A stretch of DNA of 64,000 bases from JABMMZ01 sp964438995 (GCA_964438995.1 CAYTMQ010000001.1:124001-188000); one strand, 5' to 3'; counted from the first letter of the stretch, positions 43,734 through 53,097 are shown. Numbers and translations: made by a program. Notes: generated from the letters alone by a model not told the origin.

Positions 43734-45104
43734 CTATTTGGTTATTCTTTTATAGATTACTGAATAGGCTTTTTTATTGGAAATGGTTGTATGCAATTTG
43801 TAATTTCCACTCATAACTAATTTTGTAGTATCTCTGATATTGCCAGGCTGGGTAAATACGGCATAATCGGCAGAGTCGTTTGAATTTAAACAAATGGTAT
43901 AATCAGCCTTTCTTTTATATCCATTTTTATCTCCCCAATAAGCAGCAGCAAGTGGGAAATCGACTTTGACAGTTGATTTTGAGTAGTTTTTCTTATCGAG
44001 TTCGCTAAGCACATCTTGCACATTGCTAATGTGATACGTATAAGAAAAGTCGGTGTCTTTAAACTCATGATTGCCTTCGAATGATATAAATATCAGGAGA
44101 AAATAGACACCGATACACATGAAAAATACTTTAATATTCTTTTGTACTATGTATATGAATGCACCAAGACTTAGTGGCATTAAAAAGAACTGGGTATAGC
44201 GGTCTAAATAGTAGTTAAAAATGGTAAAACCAATACCTCCTAGCACTATTAGAACAAAGATGACAGAGGCATTACGAGTGTTTTGAATTCTAATCAATGG
44301 AATTAAAACAAGAAGTATCAGCAAAAAGGATGGATAGTTGAGAAACAAGTTGACAAAATCTTTCCATCTTAATTTGATGTAATATGGATCGAATTGTAAT
44401 AAAGATGTATGAAGAGGATAAAAATAATAACCACGTTGAACTTTTTGAATGAGCAGAAATACAGCAAAACTAGCAATAGGAATAGCAAATAGTAGTATGA
44501 AAGGTTTTAAATGAAACGATTTTTTCTGCCATAATTCTGAAAGTAAAAATGCAAGAGGTAATACTATAGCACTTTCTTTTACCTGAAGAGCAAGAACAAG
44601 ACAAATGGAAGTAAGTATTGGTTGGTTTTTGAGGTAGGAATAGAGAGCTGCCAAGGCTGTAAGCATCAACATTGACTCAGGTAAAATTAAAACAGATTGA
44701 GCTAGAAAAAATGGATTTAAAAAAAGAGAAAATGCTATTAAAGCTGCATACCAATCTTTAACATAGAGTTTTGCAATAAAAAATACCAAAGTAATACTTC
44801 CAATATATAAAAAGGCGGCGGCTAAATGACCAATGAAAGGAGAGCAATTAAACAGTTTAAACCAAAGAGCATAGTAGAAAGCACAAAGGTTAGGGTGACC
44901 ACGAGATAGTTCATCGGGAATAGCGTCTGGAAATATACTAAGGGTATGTTCGTATAAATAAATGGCGGCTCTGCTATAAACGCCAAGTTCATCCCATAAG
45001 TATGCTTGATAAAAAACACCATACGTAAGATGTAAGATGACATAGCAAAAAATGCATGAAAATAGTACAACAATTAATGGTAAGTGGCGGTTTTTAACTG
45101 GCAT
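43734..45104 (-). CDS. GT-C fold membrane glycosyltransferase (GT39/ArnT-like), paralogue 2
   Basis: 456 residues with about ten membrane helices. The first periplasmic loop carries AYLWDELGVYSRAA with the acidic catalytic pair, then ELSRGHPNLCAFYY. The same motifs and spacing occur in the protein at 17500 (WDEMAGYM and LSYGHPLL), so they are paralogues. The C-terminal ~100 residues are soluble and periplasmic. It lies between two T9SS cargo genes; glycosylation of surface proteins is a reasonable but untested idea. TATTCTTG (45110-45117, minus) lies five bases from the ATG. Confidence 0.78.
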   Translation of the reverse strand: MPVKNRHLPLIVVLFSCIFCYVILHLTYGVFYQAYLWDELGVYSRAAIYLYEHTLSIFPDAIPDELSRGHPNLCAFYYALWFKLFNCSPFIGHLAAAFLYIGSITLVFFIAKLYVKDWYAALIAFSLFLNPFFLAQSVLILPESMLMLTALAALYSYLKNQPILTSICLVLALQVKESAIVLPLAFLLSELWQKKSFHLKPFILLFAIPIASFAVFLLIQKVQRGYYFYPLHTSLLQFDPYYIKLRWKDFVNLFLNYPSFLLILLVLIPLIRIQNTRNASVIFVLIVLGGIGFTIFNYYLDRYTQFFLMPLSLGAFIYIVQKNIKVFFMCIGVYFLLIFISFEGNHEFKDTDFSYTYHISNVQDVLSELDKKNYSKSTVKVDFPLAAAYWGDKNGYKRKADYTICLNSNDSADYAVFTQPGNIRDTTKLVMSGNYKLHTTISNKKAYSVIYKRITK

Positions 45105-45329
45105 TTAAACAAGAATACAATTATACATTTAGTTAATAATAAAAAGAAGTGACTACAAAAAAGTATCAAAATGCCCAAATTTCAATTTTTGTATTAATCT
45201 AAAAACCTGAATAACATTTTAGTAAATTTAATTGACTAAAAATTGTGACACATTCTGTTAAATATGGAAAAGTACGTTTTCAAAGTGTTGATAGCATTAT
45301 TATTTAGCGCTTTATTTGTTTAAAAATTA

Positions 45330-45347
45330 CTAGTATTAAAATACTAG
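45330..45347. promoter_or_regulatory. Palindrome CTAGTATT-AA-AATACTAG
   Basis: A perfect 8+2+8 inverted repeat related to the AGTATT-A-AATACT sites at 9435 and 45395. It lies 45 bp upstream of the second site. Confidence 0.5.
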
Positions 45348-45391
45348 AAAAATTGAAAAAATTACTCAAAGTGTTACAATATTTCGTTTGT

Positions 45392-45409
45392 ATTAGTATT
45401 AAATACTTA
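45392..45409. promoter_or_regulatory. Palindromic operator-like site, identical 18-mer to that at 9432
   Basis: ATTAGTATTAAATACTTA is identical over 18 bases to 9432-9449, although the flanking sequences and downstream genes are unrelated. It lies about 100 bp before the ATG of the 1299-residue T9SS protein. Confidence 0.55.
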
Positions 45410-45509
45410 GATTTTGAAAAGGTTGAGGATGTTAAAATTCTGATAGTCAAAATACTAGGCAAAAATGCATGCAAATTATCTATATAATTTCGATTTTTTG
45501 AAATAAATT

Positions 45510-48500
45510 ATGTTACTAAAATGTATAAATAAGCTGTTTTTAAGTCTTTTAAGCAGTTTGATTTTTTTTGTTCATGACACCAATGCACAAACATGTCCAG
45601 TTGGTTCGGCAAGTGCGGTTACAGGATACGCTGTAATTGCTCAAGGAGGGAATTCAAATACAGCAAATTCAATTGGAGCAATAGTAGCTTCTGGTGCTAC
45701 GTTGTCGACTGGTAATTCAACTACCTTAAGCTCAGGAACATTAACTTTAGATTTTAAAGCTTGGATAGCTCAAGGTTCAACGGTAACAATATCGTGGGCT
45801 AGAAGTGGAGGTACACCAACGGCAACGGTAGCTTATTCAAACGACAGTGTTACATTTACAACTTTAGGAGCAGGAACACTTTCGGGGTCTGGAAATACCA
45901 ATGCTGTTTATACCAATTTTACGGTTCCAGCGGGAGGCTTGCGTTACATCAGGATTACAAGAACTGGAGGTACACTTTTTATAGATGGTGTGAGAAGGAC
46001 ACATACCTGTTATAGTCAAGTTGATGCGGTAAATGATACAAGGGTATTTTTAAGTCCGGGTACTGGAAAAGGTAATGTATTTACAAACGATTATAACCAC
46101 GATTATGACACAAAAACATTTTCTGTTGCAGGAATTACAACAAGTAATGGTACCTTAACTTTTAATTCTAATGGTTATTATACTTACACACCGAATACAA
46201 ATTTTGACGGAGTTGATAAATTTTCATACAGAGTTTGTGATGCTGGTCCGGATGGCAATATAGCCACAACCGGAGACAATGGATGTGACACAGCGGTAGT
46301 TACATTGCGTTCATTGTTTAATTGTGATTCTACAAAGTTCTATGTACCAATTCCTGAGAATGAAGCGATGGATTTTTTGAAAGATATTAATTCTGGCAAT
46401 GGTGACAGTACAAGGGTGTATTTAGGTATTTCAGTATCAACAGATGCTATAGTAGTATACGATCATTGGGAAGATGGATATGAGACGAATATAAAAGCGC
46501 CTACTCAATCAACAACAAAAATTTGGGGAGATGGAGATTTATCGAATGGAGTAGCGCCAGGTTTTCCAACGGATATTTTGGATGCAGGTAGAGCCATCAT
46601 TCTAACCAATAATGTTAATAGCGGACATAGTGGTGCAACTACATATAACCCTAATGCGGCAACTTCAGATAATACTTTGCAAGCAGTGACAGATTATGAT
46701 GGTAAAGACAAAGTATTTATTGGAGGAAATGGGGCTATGACAAAGCTGGCTTGGGGTTCTGTTAGTACATTGAGTGTAAATGGAGCTGCAGTTCCAGCTG
46801 CGTCTAATTGGGGAACTAGTTATGTTTTACCAGTTGGATTAAATACGGCAAATAGAGGCAATTCTATAGATATTGCAAATTTGTCTGTTATGGCCAAAGA
46901 AAGTAACACAATTGTGCAGTTTGATTATGACCGCAATGGAGCTATAGATTTTATTGACACATTGAATGAGGGAGAGACGTTTTACAAAGATTCAAGACAA
47001 GGTACAAATACAATTACTGTTAACGAGGGTGCAACTATTAGTTCAAATAAACCCATCATGGTGTACTTGTTAACGGCGAATTACAACTCTAATTATCAAG
47101 GTAGAACTTATCCATTGATTCCTAATAGTCAGCTATCTACTTGTTATTATATGCCAGCGGTACCAAATCTCAATGTGAGAGTATTTTTATATAATAGAAC
47201 GGGGTCATCTATTACAGTGACAAGAACTACAGCATCAGGACCTGCCACTACTATTTCAGTTGGTGCCAATAGTAGCAATTTCGACGATGTTAATTCATCT
47301 GGTTTAGGTTATAGATATTGCAGTTCTGTGCCTTTCTCAATGGTTGCCTTTTGTGATTTTAATTCAACATCCAGCGATTGGGGTTTCATTCCAGTCCCAA
47401 CTGCAAATTTAACCAATAAAGTATTAATGAGTTTTGGTGCAGGTTGTGATCCAACCAATGCCTCTCTAGGCACAGTTAATTACACTGTAGCTCACGTCAT
47501 GGTAGATAGTAATACATTTGTATATGTAGATGTTAATGGCGATGGAACGCCAGACAATGTTTCATTCAATCAAGATGTAGATGCTACAGATAATACAGTA
47601 ACTATTGGAGGTGTGAATTACAATGAGACTACCAGTGCCAATGGAATAGCTTTGGCGCCATATCAAACGTTAACCATAGGTTCTACTACTGGCTCATTAA
47701 ATGGGGCATTAATTTACACCAAAACTGCTGCGAATAATGGAGGTGACAATGGTAAAAATGTGATAGTTGTTTGGGGGCAAAATGGCGGTCCAGCAGGGTC
47801 GCCAAATATTGATGCTGGTTATACGGTTCCTAATATTGATCCATTTATTGGAGGCACAAGCATTATAAAAACTGCTGATAGTGTTTGTTTGGGGTCTAAT
47901 TTGGATAGTATAACTGTTAAATATAGCGGTGTATCACCATATAGAATTTTTTGGTTCAACGAAACTACTGGGTCGTTTTCTACGAGTACAGTTTCGGCAG
48001 ATTCGTTTGTAATAAACAATCTAGAAGCAGGTACTTATCTGGTAAAAGTTAAAGATGCTAATTGCAATATTTTCCAACAAAGAACAACTATTGGTTCTCG
48101 CACAACTGGCTGTTCGTTTACAGTAACAGGAAGATTGTTTAATGATAGTAATGGTTTGGTGAATAGTGCTGTTGATGGCAGAGGGTTTGGAAATCCAAAT
48201 GGACAATCTATGTATGTGTATTTGGTTAATTCTTTGGGTGTGGTAATTGATAGTTCGGTTGTTAATCCGCTTACTGGAACCTATTCTTTAACTGGAGTTA
48301 GATTTTCAAATTATACATTAAGACTTTCAACTGTTGCGGCAGGAATTAATGCGACCGCTCCTGCATCTAGTTTGCCTAGTGGATGGGCCAATGTTGGCGA
48401 ACAATATGGAACAGGAAACAATGCTGGAACAGGCGTTGAATCCGGTACGCCAAATGGTGACATACAAGTTAGAATTTTAGCTTCAAATATTACAAATGTT

Positions 48501-49409
48501 AATTTGGGTATTGAACGCCCACCATCTTCAACTAGCCAATCATTTACTATAACAACACCTTCATTTAGCTTACAGGATACAATGAGATTGAATAGAAATG
48601 GTGCTTCTCCAAATGGGTTAGTTGGCTCCGATCCTGAGGATGGCAATTTGAGCACCAATGGAAAAGTTAGAATTTATGCACCAGCTAACAACCAGTTGTA
48701 TTACGATGCTAACAATGATGGGGTACTAGCACCAGGAGAATTGATTACAGATAGTTTAACTGTAAACAATTACAACAAAGATTTATTAATTGCAAAATAC
48801 ACAACAGTAGGAAGTACAAGTATGAGTTTTGGATACTCATTTATGGATAGAGCAAATAGACTTTCACCGCGTTCTACATATACTGTTTCATGGGCAATTC
48901 CTTTGCCAATTGATAAAGTTGATTTGAGTGTAAAGTGCAATGATGGATTAAACATTGTTAAATGGTATATTGATATTGATGATAGAAAAGAGTTTGTTTT
49001 AGAATCAAACTCAAATGCAACTCAATGGAATGAATTGAGACGTTTTATGAATGCCTCAAATACGGAATACTATTTTATTGATTCTAGTCACCAAAAAGAT
49101 GTATTCTATCGTTTGAGATCGGTTGATAATTCAATATATACCAATGTTATAAAAGGAGATTGCAATGCTAGCAATTCATTGTCAGTGTATCCTATTCCAT
49201 CAGAAAATATGGTATACATCAGTGGCGTTAGCGAGTATCAATCATTATCGGTAGTTAACGAAAGTGGATCAGCTGTTCAACCTAAAGTAAGTACTCAAGG
49301 TCAAATTATTGAATTAGGATTTGACAAATTGCCTGCTGGTATTTATTTGGTAAAAATATCGGTTACCGAGGAAGATATCAGATTCATAAAAGTTGTCATT
49401 GTTAAATAA
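45510..49409 (+). CDS. Giant T9SS type A cargo protein with Ig-like and other beta domains
   Basis: 1299 residues. A signal peptide (about 1-26, ending DTNA/QT) is followed by a beta-sandwich of Thr/Ser/Gly-rich strands to about 165. A tandem Ig/cadherin-like repeat lies at about 170-255 (GNVFTNDYN, NGYYTYTPNTNFDGVDKFSYRVCD). A large region, about 285-790, includes VYDHWEDGYETN and VYLLTANYNSNYQGRTYPLIP, somewhat like IgGFc-binding-type domains. An SdrD/CNA-B-like domain (VTGRLFNDSNG near 875) and a C-terminal sorting domain (VYPIPSENMVYIS ... RFIKVVIVK) complete it. It is a probable surface structure or adhesin under multi-site control. A terminator follows. Confidence 0.88.
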   Translation: MLLKCINKLFLSLLSSLIFFVHDTNAQTCPVGSASAVTGYAVIAQGGNSNTANSIGAIVASGATLSTGNSTTLSSGTLTLDFKAWIAQGSTVTISWARSGGTPTATVAYSNDSVTFTTLGAGTLSGSGNTNAVYTNFTVPAGGLRYIRITRTGGTLFIDGVRRTHTCYSQVDAVNDTRVFLSPGTGKGNVFTNDYNHDYDTKTFSVAGITTSNGTLTFNSNGYYTYTPNTNFDGVDKFSYRVCDAGPDGNIATTGDNGCDTAVVTLRSLFNCDSTKFYVPIPENEAMDFLKDINSGNGDSTRVYLGISVSTDAIVVYDHWEDGYETNIKAPTQSTTKIWGDGDLSNGVAPGFPTDILDAGRAIILTNNVNSGHSGATTYNPNAATSDNTLQAVTDYDGKDKVFIGGNGAMTKLAWGSVSTLSVNGAAVPAASNWGTSYVLPVGLNTANRGNSIDIANLSVMAKESNTIVQFDYDRNGAIDFIDTLNEGETFYKDSRQGTNTITVNEGATISSNKPIMVYLLTANYNSNYQGRTYPLIPNSQLSTCYYMPAVPNLNVRVFLYNRTGSSITVTRTTASGPATTISVGANSSNFDDVNSSGLGYRYCSSVPFSMVAFCDFNSTSSDWGFIPVPTANLTNKVLMSFGAGCDPTNASLGTVNYTVAHVMVDSNTFVYVDVNGDGTPDNVSFNQDVDATDNTVTIGGVNYNETTSANGIALAPYQTLTIGSTTGSLNGALIYTKTAANNGGDNGKNVIVVWGQNGGPAGSPNIDAGYTVPNIDPFIGGTSIIKTADSVCLGSNLDSITVKYSGVSPYRIFWFNETTGSFSTSTVSADSFVINNLEAGTYLVKVKDANCNIFQQRTTIGSRTTGCSFTVTGRLFNDSNGLVNSAVDGRGFGNPNGQSMYVYLVNSLGVVIDSSVVNPLTGTYSLTGVRFSNYTLRLSTVAAGINATAPASSLPSGWANVGEQYGTGNNAGTGVESGTPNGDIQVRILASNITNVNLGIERPPSSTSQSFTITTPSFSLQDTMRLNRNGASPNGLVGSDPEDGNLSTNGKVRIYAPANNQLYYDANNDGVLAPGELITDSLTVNNYNKDLLIAKYTTVGSTSMSFGYSFMDRANRLSPRSTYTVSWAIPLPIDKVDLSVKCNDGLNIVKWYIDIDDRKEFVLESNSNATQWNELRRFMNASNTEYYFIDSSHQKDVFYRLRSVDNSIYTNVIKGDCNASNSLSVYPIPSENMVYISGVSEYQSLSVVNESGSAVQPKVSTQGQIIELGFDKLPAGIYLVKISVTEEDIRFIKVVIVK

Positions 49410-49630
49410 TTAGAGCCAATATTGGTTCATTGTAAATAATTGATTAACAAACTTTAATATTTTAACAGAGTTTGAATTGTTATATTTATTGTACAGTGCT
49501 GAATAATTAAAGGCTTTTAAATTTTGAAAAGGGTTGATAGCTAATTTCCTTTGTGTTGTCATTTTGCGACAAGATCAACTACTTTTTAAATGCGTTAATG
49601 TGTTACCACATGGTTAGTTTTTTTCAAAAG

Positions 49631-49658
49631 AAAGCCTCATACGAGGCTTTTCTTTTTT
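49631..49658 (+). terminator. Terminator of the giant T9SS gene
   Basis: AAAGCCTC-ATAC-GAGGCTTT is a perfect 8-bp stem with a T-rich tail on the plus strand and an A-rich lead that could serve the minus strand. Confidence 0.8.
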
Positions 49659-49670
49659 AGTAATAGTAGC

Positions 49671-49704
49671 AAAAAAAAACGCTGAAAATCTTTCAGCGTT
49701 TTTT
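49671..49704 (-). terminator. Terminator of the glutamine synthetase gene (bidirectional)
   Basis: AACGCTGAAA pairs with TTTCAGCGTT around ATC. Runs of A before and T after give U-tracts in both directions. It lies about 23 bp beyond the glutamine synthetase stop. Confidence 0.85.
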
Positions 49705-49726
49705 CAATAATTATCAAAGTTGGTTC

Positions 49727-51898
49727 TTATTTTAGGAACAATAAATCGCGGTATTTAGGCAATTTCCAAGCATCGTTATCGATAAGTTCTTCAAGTTTAT
49801 CAGCACTTTCTCTAATTTTTTCGAAGTAAGGTTTTACCTTATCGCAATATGCTTTAGCTTTTTTATCTGCGTGATGTAAGTTGTTTGCTTTTTTGCGCTC
49901 TTCAACCATTTTATTGTTGTTGTCCCAAATCTCGTTGATTTCGTAAGAAATTTCTTTGGCTAACTCATACAAATGTTTGTTTTGAGCCTTTGTCTGACCG
50001 ATTCTACCTAATCCTTCAATGGTGTCGATTAATTTCTTTTGGTATTCTACAGCCGCTGGAACGATATAGTTTTTCACCAATTCGCCTAAGATTCTACCTT
50101 CAATTTGAACTTTTAATAAGTAATTTTCAAATTTGATTTCAGTTCTTGCTTCTAGTTCTTTTGGCGTAAAGATGTTATTTTTTACAAACAAATCGATGCT
50201 GTTTTTAGTGTTATAAGCATCTAAAGCGTAAGGAGTAGTTTTGATATTGCTTAAGCCTCTTTTAGCAGCTTCTTTTACCCATTCTTCACCGTAACCATTG
50301 CCTTCGAATAAGATTTTCTTAGATGATTTTACATACGATTTAAGCACTTGTTCGATAGCGTTTATTTTGCTTACTTTTTTCTTGATAAGCGCATCAACTT
50401 CTTTTTTGAATTTAGCCAATTGTTCGCCCACAACAGTGTTTAATACGATAATGGCATTTGCACAATGGTCGCTAGAACCAACAGCACGGAATTCAAATTT
50501 ATTACCGGTAAAAGCAAAAGGAGAAGTTCTATTTCTATCGGTGTTATCTAATAAGATTTCTGGGATACGGTATACACTGATTTTCTTTTCACTTGCTTTA
50601 CTGGTTTTACCTTTAGCAGATTTAGATTGTTCGAATTGGTTGATGACATCGGTTAGGGTACTACCAATAAAAACAGACATGATTGCAGGAGGAGCTTCGT
50701 TAGCGCCCAATCTGTGGTCGTTAGCTGCAGTTGCAATACTTGCTCTCATCAAATCAGCGTTGTCGTGAACAGCTTTGATGGTATTGATGAAGAATGTCAA
50801 GAATTGTAGGTTATCGCTAGGACTATGACCAGGAGATAAGAGGTTGATGCCGGTATCAGTGATGATAGACCAGTTGTTGTGTTTACCAGAACCATTTACA
50901 CCTTTAAAAGGTTTCTCATGCCAAAGTACTTTTAATTTGTGTCTGCTAGCAACAGATTGCATCACATCCATCAGCAATGAGTTGTGGTCGATAGCTATAT
51001 CAGCTTCTTCAAACATTGGTGCACATTCGTATTGACCAGGAGCAACCTCATTGTGTCTGGTTTTAAGAGGTATACCCAATTTCAAAGCTTCTTTTTCGAA
51101 ATCGGTCATATAGTTATAGACTCTTTCTGGAATACTACCAAAATAGTGGTCTTCTAATTGTTGACCTTTAGCAGGCATGTTACCAACCAAAGTTCTTCCA
51201 GCAAATACTAAGTCAGGGCGTTGGTTGTACAATTCTTCATCCACTAAGAAATATTCTTGTTCGATACCCAAAGATACTTTAGCATTGTTAACATTGGCAT
51301 CAAAGTATTTACATACTTCAACAGTGTTTTTAACTAAGAAGTTGGTTGATTTGATTAAAGGAGCTTTATAATCGAGCGCCTCACCAGTGTATGCTACGAA
51401 AATTGTAGGAATGCATAGTGTTTTACCACTCGCTTTTTCCATAATGAATGCAGGTGAAGATGGGTCCCATGCACTGTAACCTCTAGCTTCAAAAGTGTTT
51501 CTAATACCACCATTTGGAAAACTAGAAGCATCAGGTTCTTGTTGAACTAGTGCTTTACCGTTGAAAATTTCGATACCAGTGTCGATACCAGTAGGTTCGA
51601 AGAATGCATCGTGTTTTTCTGCAGTAGAACCACGCAATGGTTGAAACCAGTGGGTGTAGTGGGTAGCACCTTTTTCGATGGCCCAATTCTTCATGCCCTC
51701 AGCAATTTGGTCCGCCATTTTACGGTCCATTGGTTTGCCGGTGTTTCTAGATTCATTGACAGCCTTGATGGCTTCTTTGCTAACATACTCGGCCATTGCT
51801 TTTGGTCCGAATACGCTCTTACCGAAGTATTCTGATATTTGTTTCATTTGGTTGTTGGATGTTGTAATTTCCTGTTTTTTAGATTTAGAAGGGGCCAT
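49727..51898 (-). CDS. glnN: Glutamine synthetase type III
   Basis: 723 residues, the length of GSIII (type I enzymes have about 470). Characteristic blocks include RNTFEARGYSAWDPSSPAFI, SLGIEQEYFLVDEELY, KTRHNEVAPGQYECAPMFEE, WHEKPFKGVNGSGKHNNWSI and the anchor around NRTSPFAFTGNKFEFRAVGSS. It makes glutamine from glutamate, ammonia and ATP. The N-terminus (MAPSKSKKQEI) precedes the usual ISEYFGKSVFG start. GSIII lacks the adenylylation-site region of type I-beta enzymes, so control is likely transcriptional or allosteric. It is divergent from a Fic-like winged-helix protein, with a palindrome between them. Confidence 0.97.
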   Translation of the reverse strand: MAPSKSKKQEITTSNNQMKQISEYFGKSVFGPKAMAEYVSKEAIKAVNESRNTGKPMDRKMADQIAEGMKNWAIEKGATHYTHWFQPLRGSTAEKHDAFFEPTGIDTGIEIFNGKALVQQEPDASSFPNGGIRNTFEARGYSAWDPSSPAFIMEKASGKTLCIPTIFVAYTGEALDYKAPLIKSTNFLVKNTVEVCKYFDANVNNAKVSLGIEQEYFLVDEELYNQRPDLVFAGRTLVGNMPAKGQQLEDHYFGSIPERVYNYMTDFEKEALKLGIPLKTRHNEVAPGQYECAPMFEEADIAIDHNSLLMDVMQSVASRHKLKVLWHEKPFKGVNGSGKHNNWSIITDTGINLLSPGHSPSDNLQFLTFFINTIKAVHDNADLMRASIATAANDHRLGANEAPPAIMSVFIGSTLTDVINQFEQSKSAKGKTSKASEKKISVYRIPEILLDNTDRNRTSPFAFTGNKFEFRAVGSSDHCANAIIVLNTVVGEQLAKFKKEVDALIKKKVSKINAIEQVLKSYVKSSKKILFEGNGYGEEWVKEAAKRGLSNIKTTPYALDAYNTKNSIDLFVKNNIFTPKELEARTEIKFENYLLKVQIEGRILGELVKNYIVPAAVEYQKKLIDTIEGLGRIGQTKAQNKHLYELAKEISYEINEIWDNNNKMVEERKKANNLHHADKKAKAYCDKVKPYFEKIRESADKLEELIDNDAWKLPKYRDLLFLK

Positions 51899-51923
51899 CT
51901 GAATGATGATTTTATTTCGATGG

Positions 51924-51931
51924 CAAATTTA
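51924..51931 (-). promoter_or_regulatory. -7 element of glutamine synthetase
   Basis: TAAATTTG on the minus strand, 25 bases before the ATG at 51898. Confidence 0.6.
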
Positions 51932-51962
51932 ATTTTATTATTTGAATTTGATTTTTTAAAAT

Positions 51963-51975
51963 GGATGATTCATCC
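51963..51975. promoter_or_regulatory. Palindromic operator candidate GGATGA-T-TCATCC between glutamine synthetase and the Fic-like gene
   Basis: A perfect 6+1+6 inverted repeat in the 134-bp divergent region. Its centre is about 50 bp upstream of the predicted glutamine synthetase start and about 60 bp upstream of the Fic-like gene start, positions typical for activators. The reverse complement of the same 13-mer sits at 11291-11303. Confidence 0.55.
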
Positions 51976-52017
51976 ACAAAAAATCAAAAAACCGTATTAT
52001 ATGTATAAAAAATGTGT

Positions 52018-52025
52018 TAATTTCG
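52018..52025 (+). promoter_or_regulatory. -7-like element of the Fic-like gene
   Basis: TAATTTCG, one mismatch to TAnnTTTG, seven bases before the ATG at 52033. The same variant occurs at 45485-45492. Confidence 0.4.
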
Positions 52026-52032
52026 ACACAAA

Positions 52033-53097
52033 ATGATAAATAGTCAAATTCCATACAATAAGTTACCTGAAATAGAATTCCACTTCAAGCAGGATAATTT
52101 GGATTTTCAGAGACTGTTATTTGATGCCTATAGAAGTCTCGATTATGTAAATGGATTTTTGGAAGGTTACAACGATGAGTTACTCGAATATTATTTGAAT
52201 AACTTGGTGCTAGCTGATTTAAAATATTCCTTAGAATTGGAATCTTTTCCTGTTTCTATTCTTAGAGTGTTTGAAGCTGCAGCTTCTGAAAATGCGCTTA
52301 ACGATGATTTTTTACAAAGTCTGATGGACTATTTCAACAAAGTTAAATGGATGAAGGTGATGTCTTTGGACAATTTGAAACCAGCAAGCTTTAAATCAAG
52401 CATAAAAAACATCGATGTTTATAGAGATAGAAAAGAATGTTTGGTTAAAAGTTATTTCACCAATCTAACTCTTTATACAGCTCCAAACCAAAGCAATACT
52501 ATGACCAACTTGAGGCAGAATTTGGAACAATATATGGTTGATTTTTCTCGAAAAGAACTACTAGAATATGGTATGATTGGCCATTATCAAATTAGAGCAG
52601 TTGCGCCATTTCACGCAATGAATGGAATGGTTGGTAGAGCATTTTTTAGTATGAGTTTGAAAGATGTTGCACACAATGTTGTCTATATGCCTATTTCTCA
52701 TGCCATATTACGAAACAAAGAAACATATCAAACCTTGATGCGCGATGCCATCACAGAATCTTCTATAAAGAATTGGTTACAATTTAATTCCGATATGTTG
52801 ATGAATTCTTGTAGTACCTTGGTTTTTCAATTAAAGGCGTTTAGTAAGTTAAAGCGAACATTATACGAGCAGACTCAGAAATATCCTGCTTACAATTTGC
52901 CTATAGAATTGGTGGATTTGTTGATGTGTAAACCATTTCTTAAAACTCAAGATATTATTGAGAAGTTTAATTGTCATAGGCATTCGGCATACACGTATTT
53001 AAAGCATTTGGTAAAAATGGGCATTTTGGTTGAGAAAGTTTCTGGTAGAGAAAAAATGTACCTCAACAGGGCTTTACTCGATATAATTGCAGGCTAA
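52033..53097 (+). CDS. Catalytically degenerate Fic-family protein with C-terminal winged helix
   Basis: 354 residues with the layout of Fic proteins that end in a winged helix. The N-terminal helices contain a degenerate inhibitory motif (SLELES, 66-71, against SSxIEG; Glu70 kept). The Fic core has GHYQIRAVAPFHAMNGMVGR (183-202). Against the canonical HPFxxGNGRxxR this reads A191-P-F-x-x-M196-N-G-M199-x-x-R202, so the catalytic His, a loop Gly and one phosphate-binding Arg are replaced. Helices typical of Fic proteins follow (RNKETYQTLMRDAI, IKNWLQF), then a winged helix at about 300-352 (KTQDIIEKFNCHRHSAYTYLKHLVKMGILVEK). AMP transfer is therefore unlikely and a DNA-binding regulator is favoured. 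Its divergent neighbour is glutamine synthetase III. Confidence 0.85.
   Translation: MINSQIPYNKLPEIEFHFKQDNLDFQRLLFDAYRSLDYVNGFLEGYNDELLEYYLNNLVLADLKYSLELESFPVSILRVFEAAASENALNDDFLQSLMDYFNKVKWMKVMSLDNLKPASFKSSIKNIDVYRDRKECLVKSYFTNLTLYTAPNQSNTMTNLRQNLEQYMVDFSRKELLEYGMIGHYQIRAVAPFHAMNGMVGRAFFSMSLKDVAHNVVYMPISHAILRNKETYQTLMRDAITESSIKNWLQFNSDMLMNSCSTLVFQLKAFSKLKRTLYEQTQKYPAYNLPIELVDLLMCKPFLKTQDIIEKFNCHRHSAYTYLKHLVKMGILVEKVSGREKMYLNRALLDIIAG

Larger units (their letters stand above)
45105..45509. other. 405-bp AT-rich promoter region with palindromes
   Basis: No gene is seen. It holds two palindromic sites (annotated separately) and a degenerate third (TAGTCAAAATACTA, about 45443-45456). The phrase TCAAAGTGTT occurs twice, near 45279 and 45366. 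A -7-like TAATTTCG (45485-45492) precedes the ATG at 45510. The length and number of sites suggest a regulated promoter. Confidence 0.5.
49410..49726. other. Convergent intergenic region with two hairpin terminators
   Basis: 317 bp without a gene. It contains a small inverted repeat, TTGTC-n7-GACAA (49556-49572), and two strong hairpins near the end (listed separately) that should stop transcription arriving from both sides. Confidence 0.6.

Noticed and set aside
51899..52032. Idea that the Fic-like protein adenylylates glutamine synthetase
   Set aside because: The catalytic His of the Fic motif is missing, and type III glutamine synthetase is not known to be adenylylated as the E. coli enzyme is.
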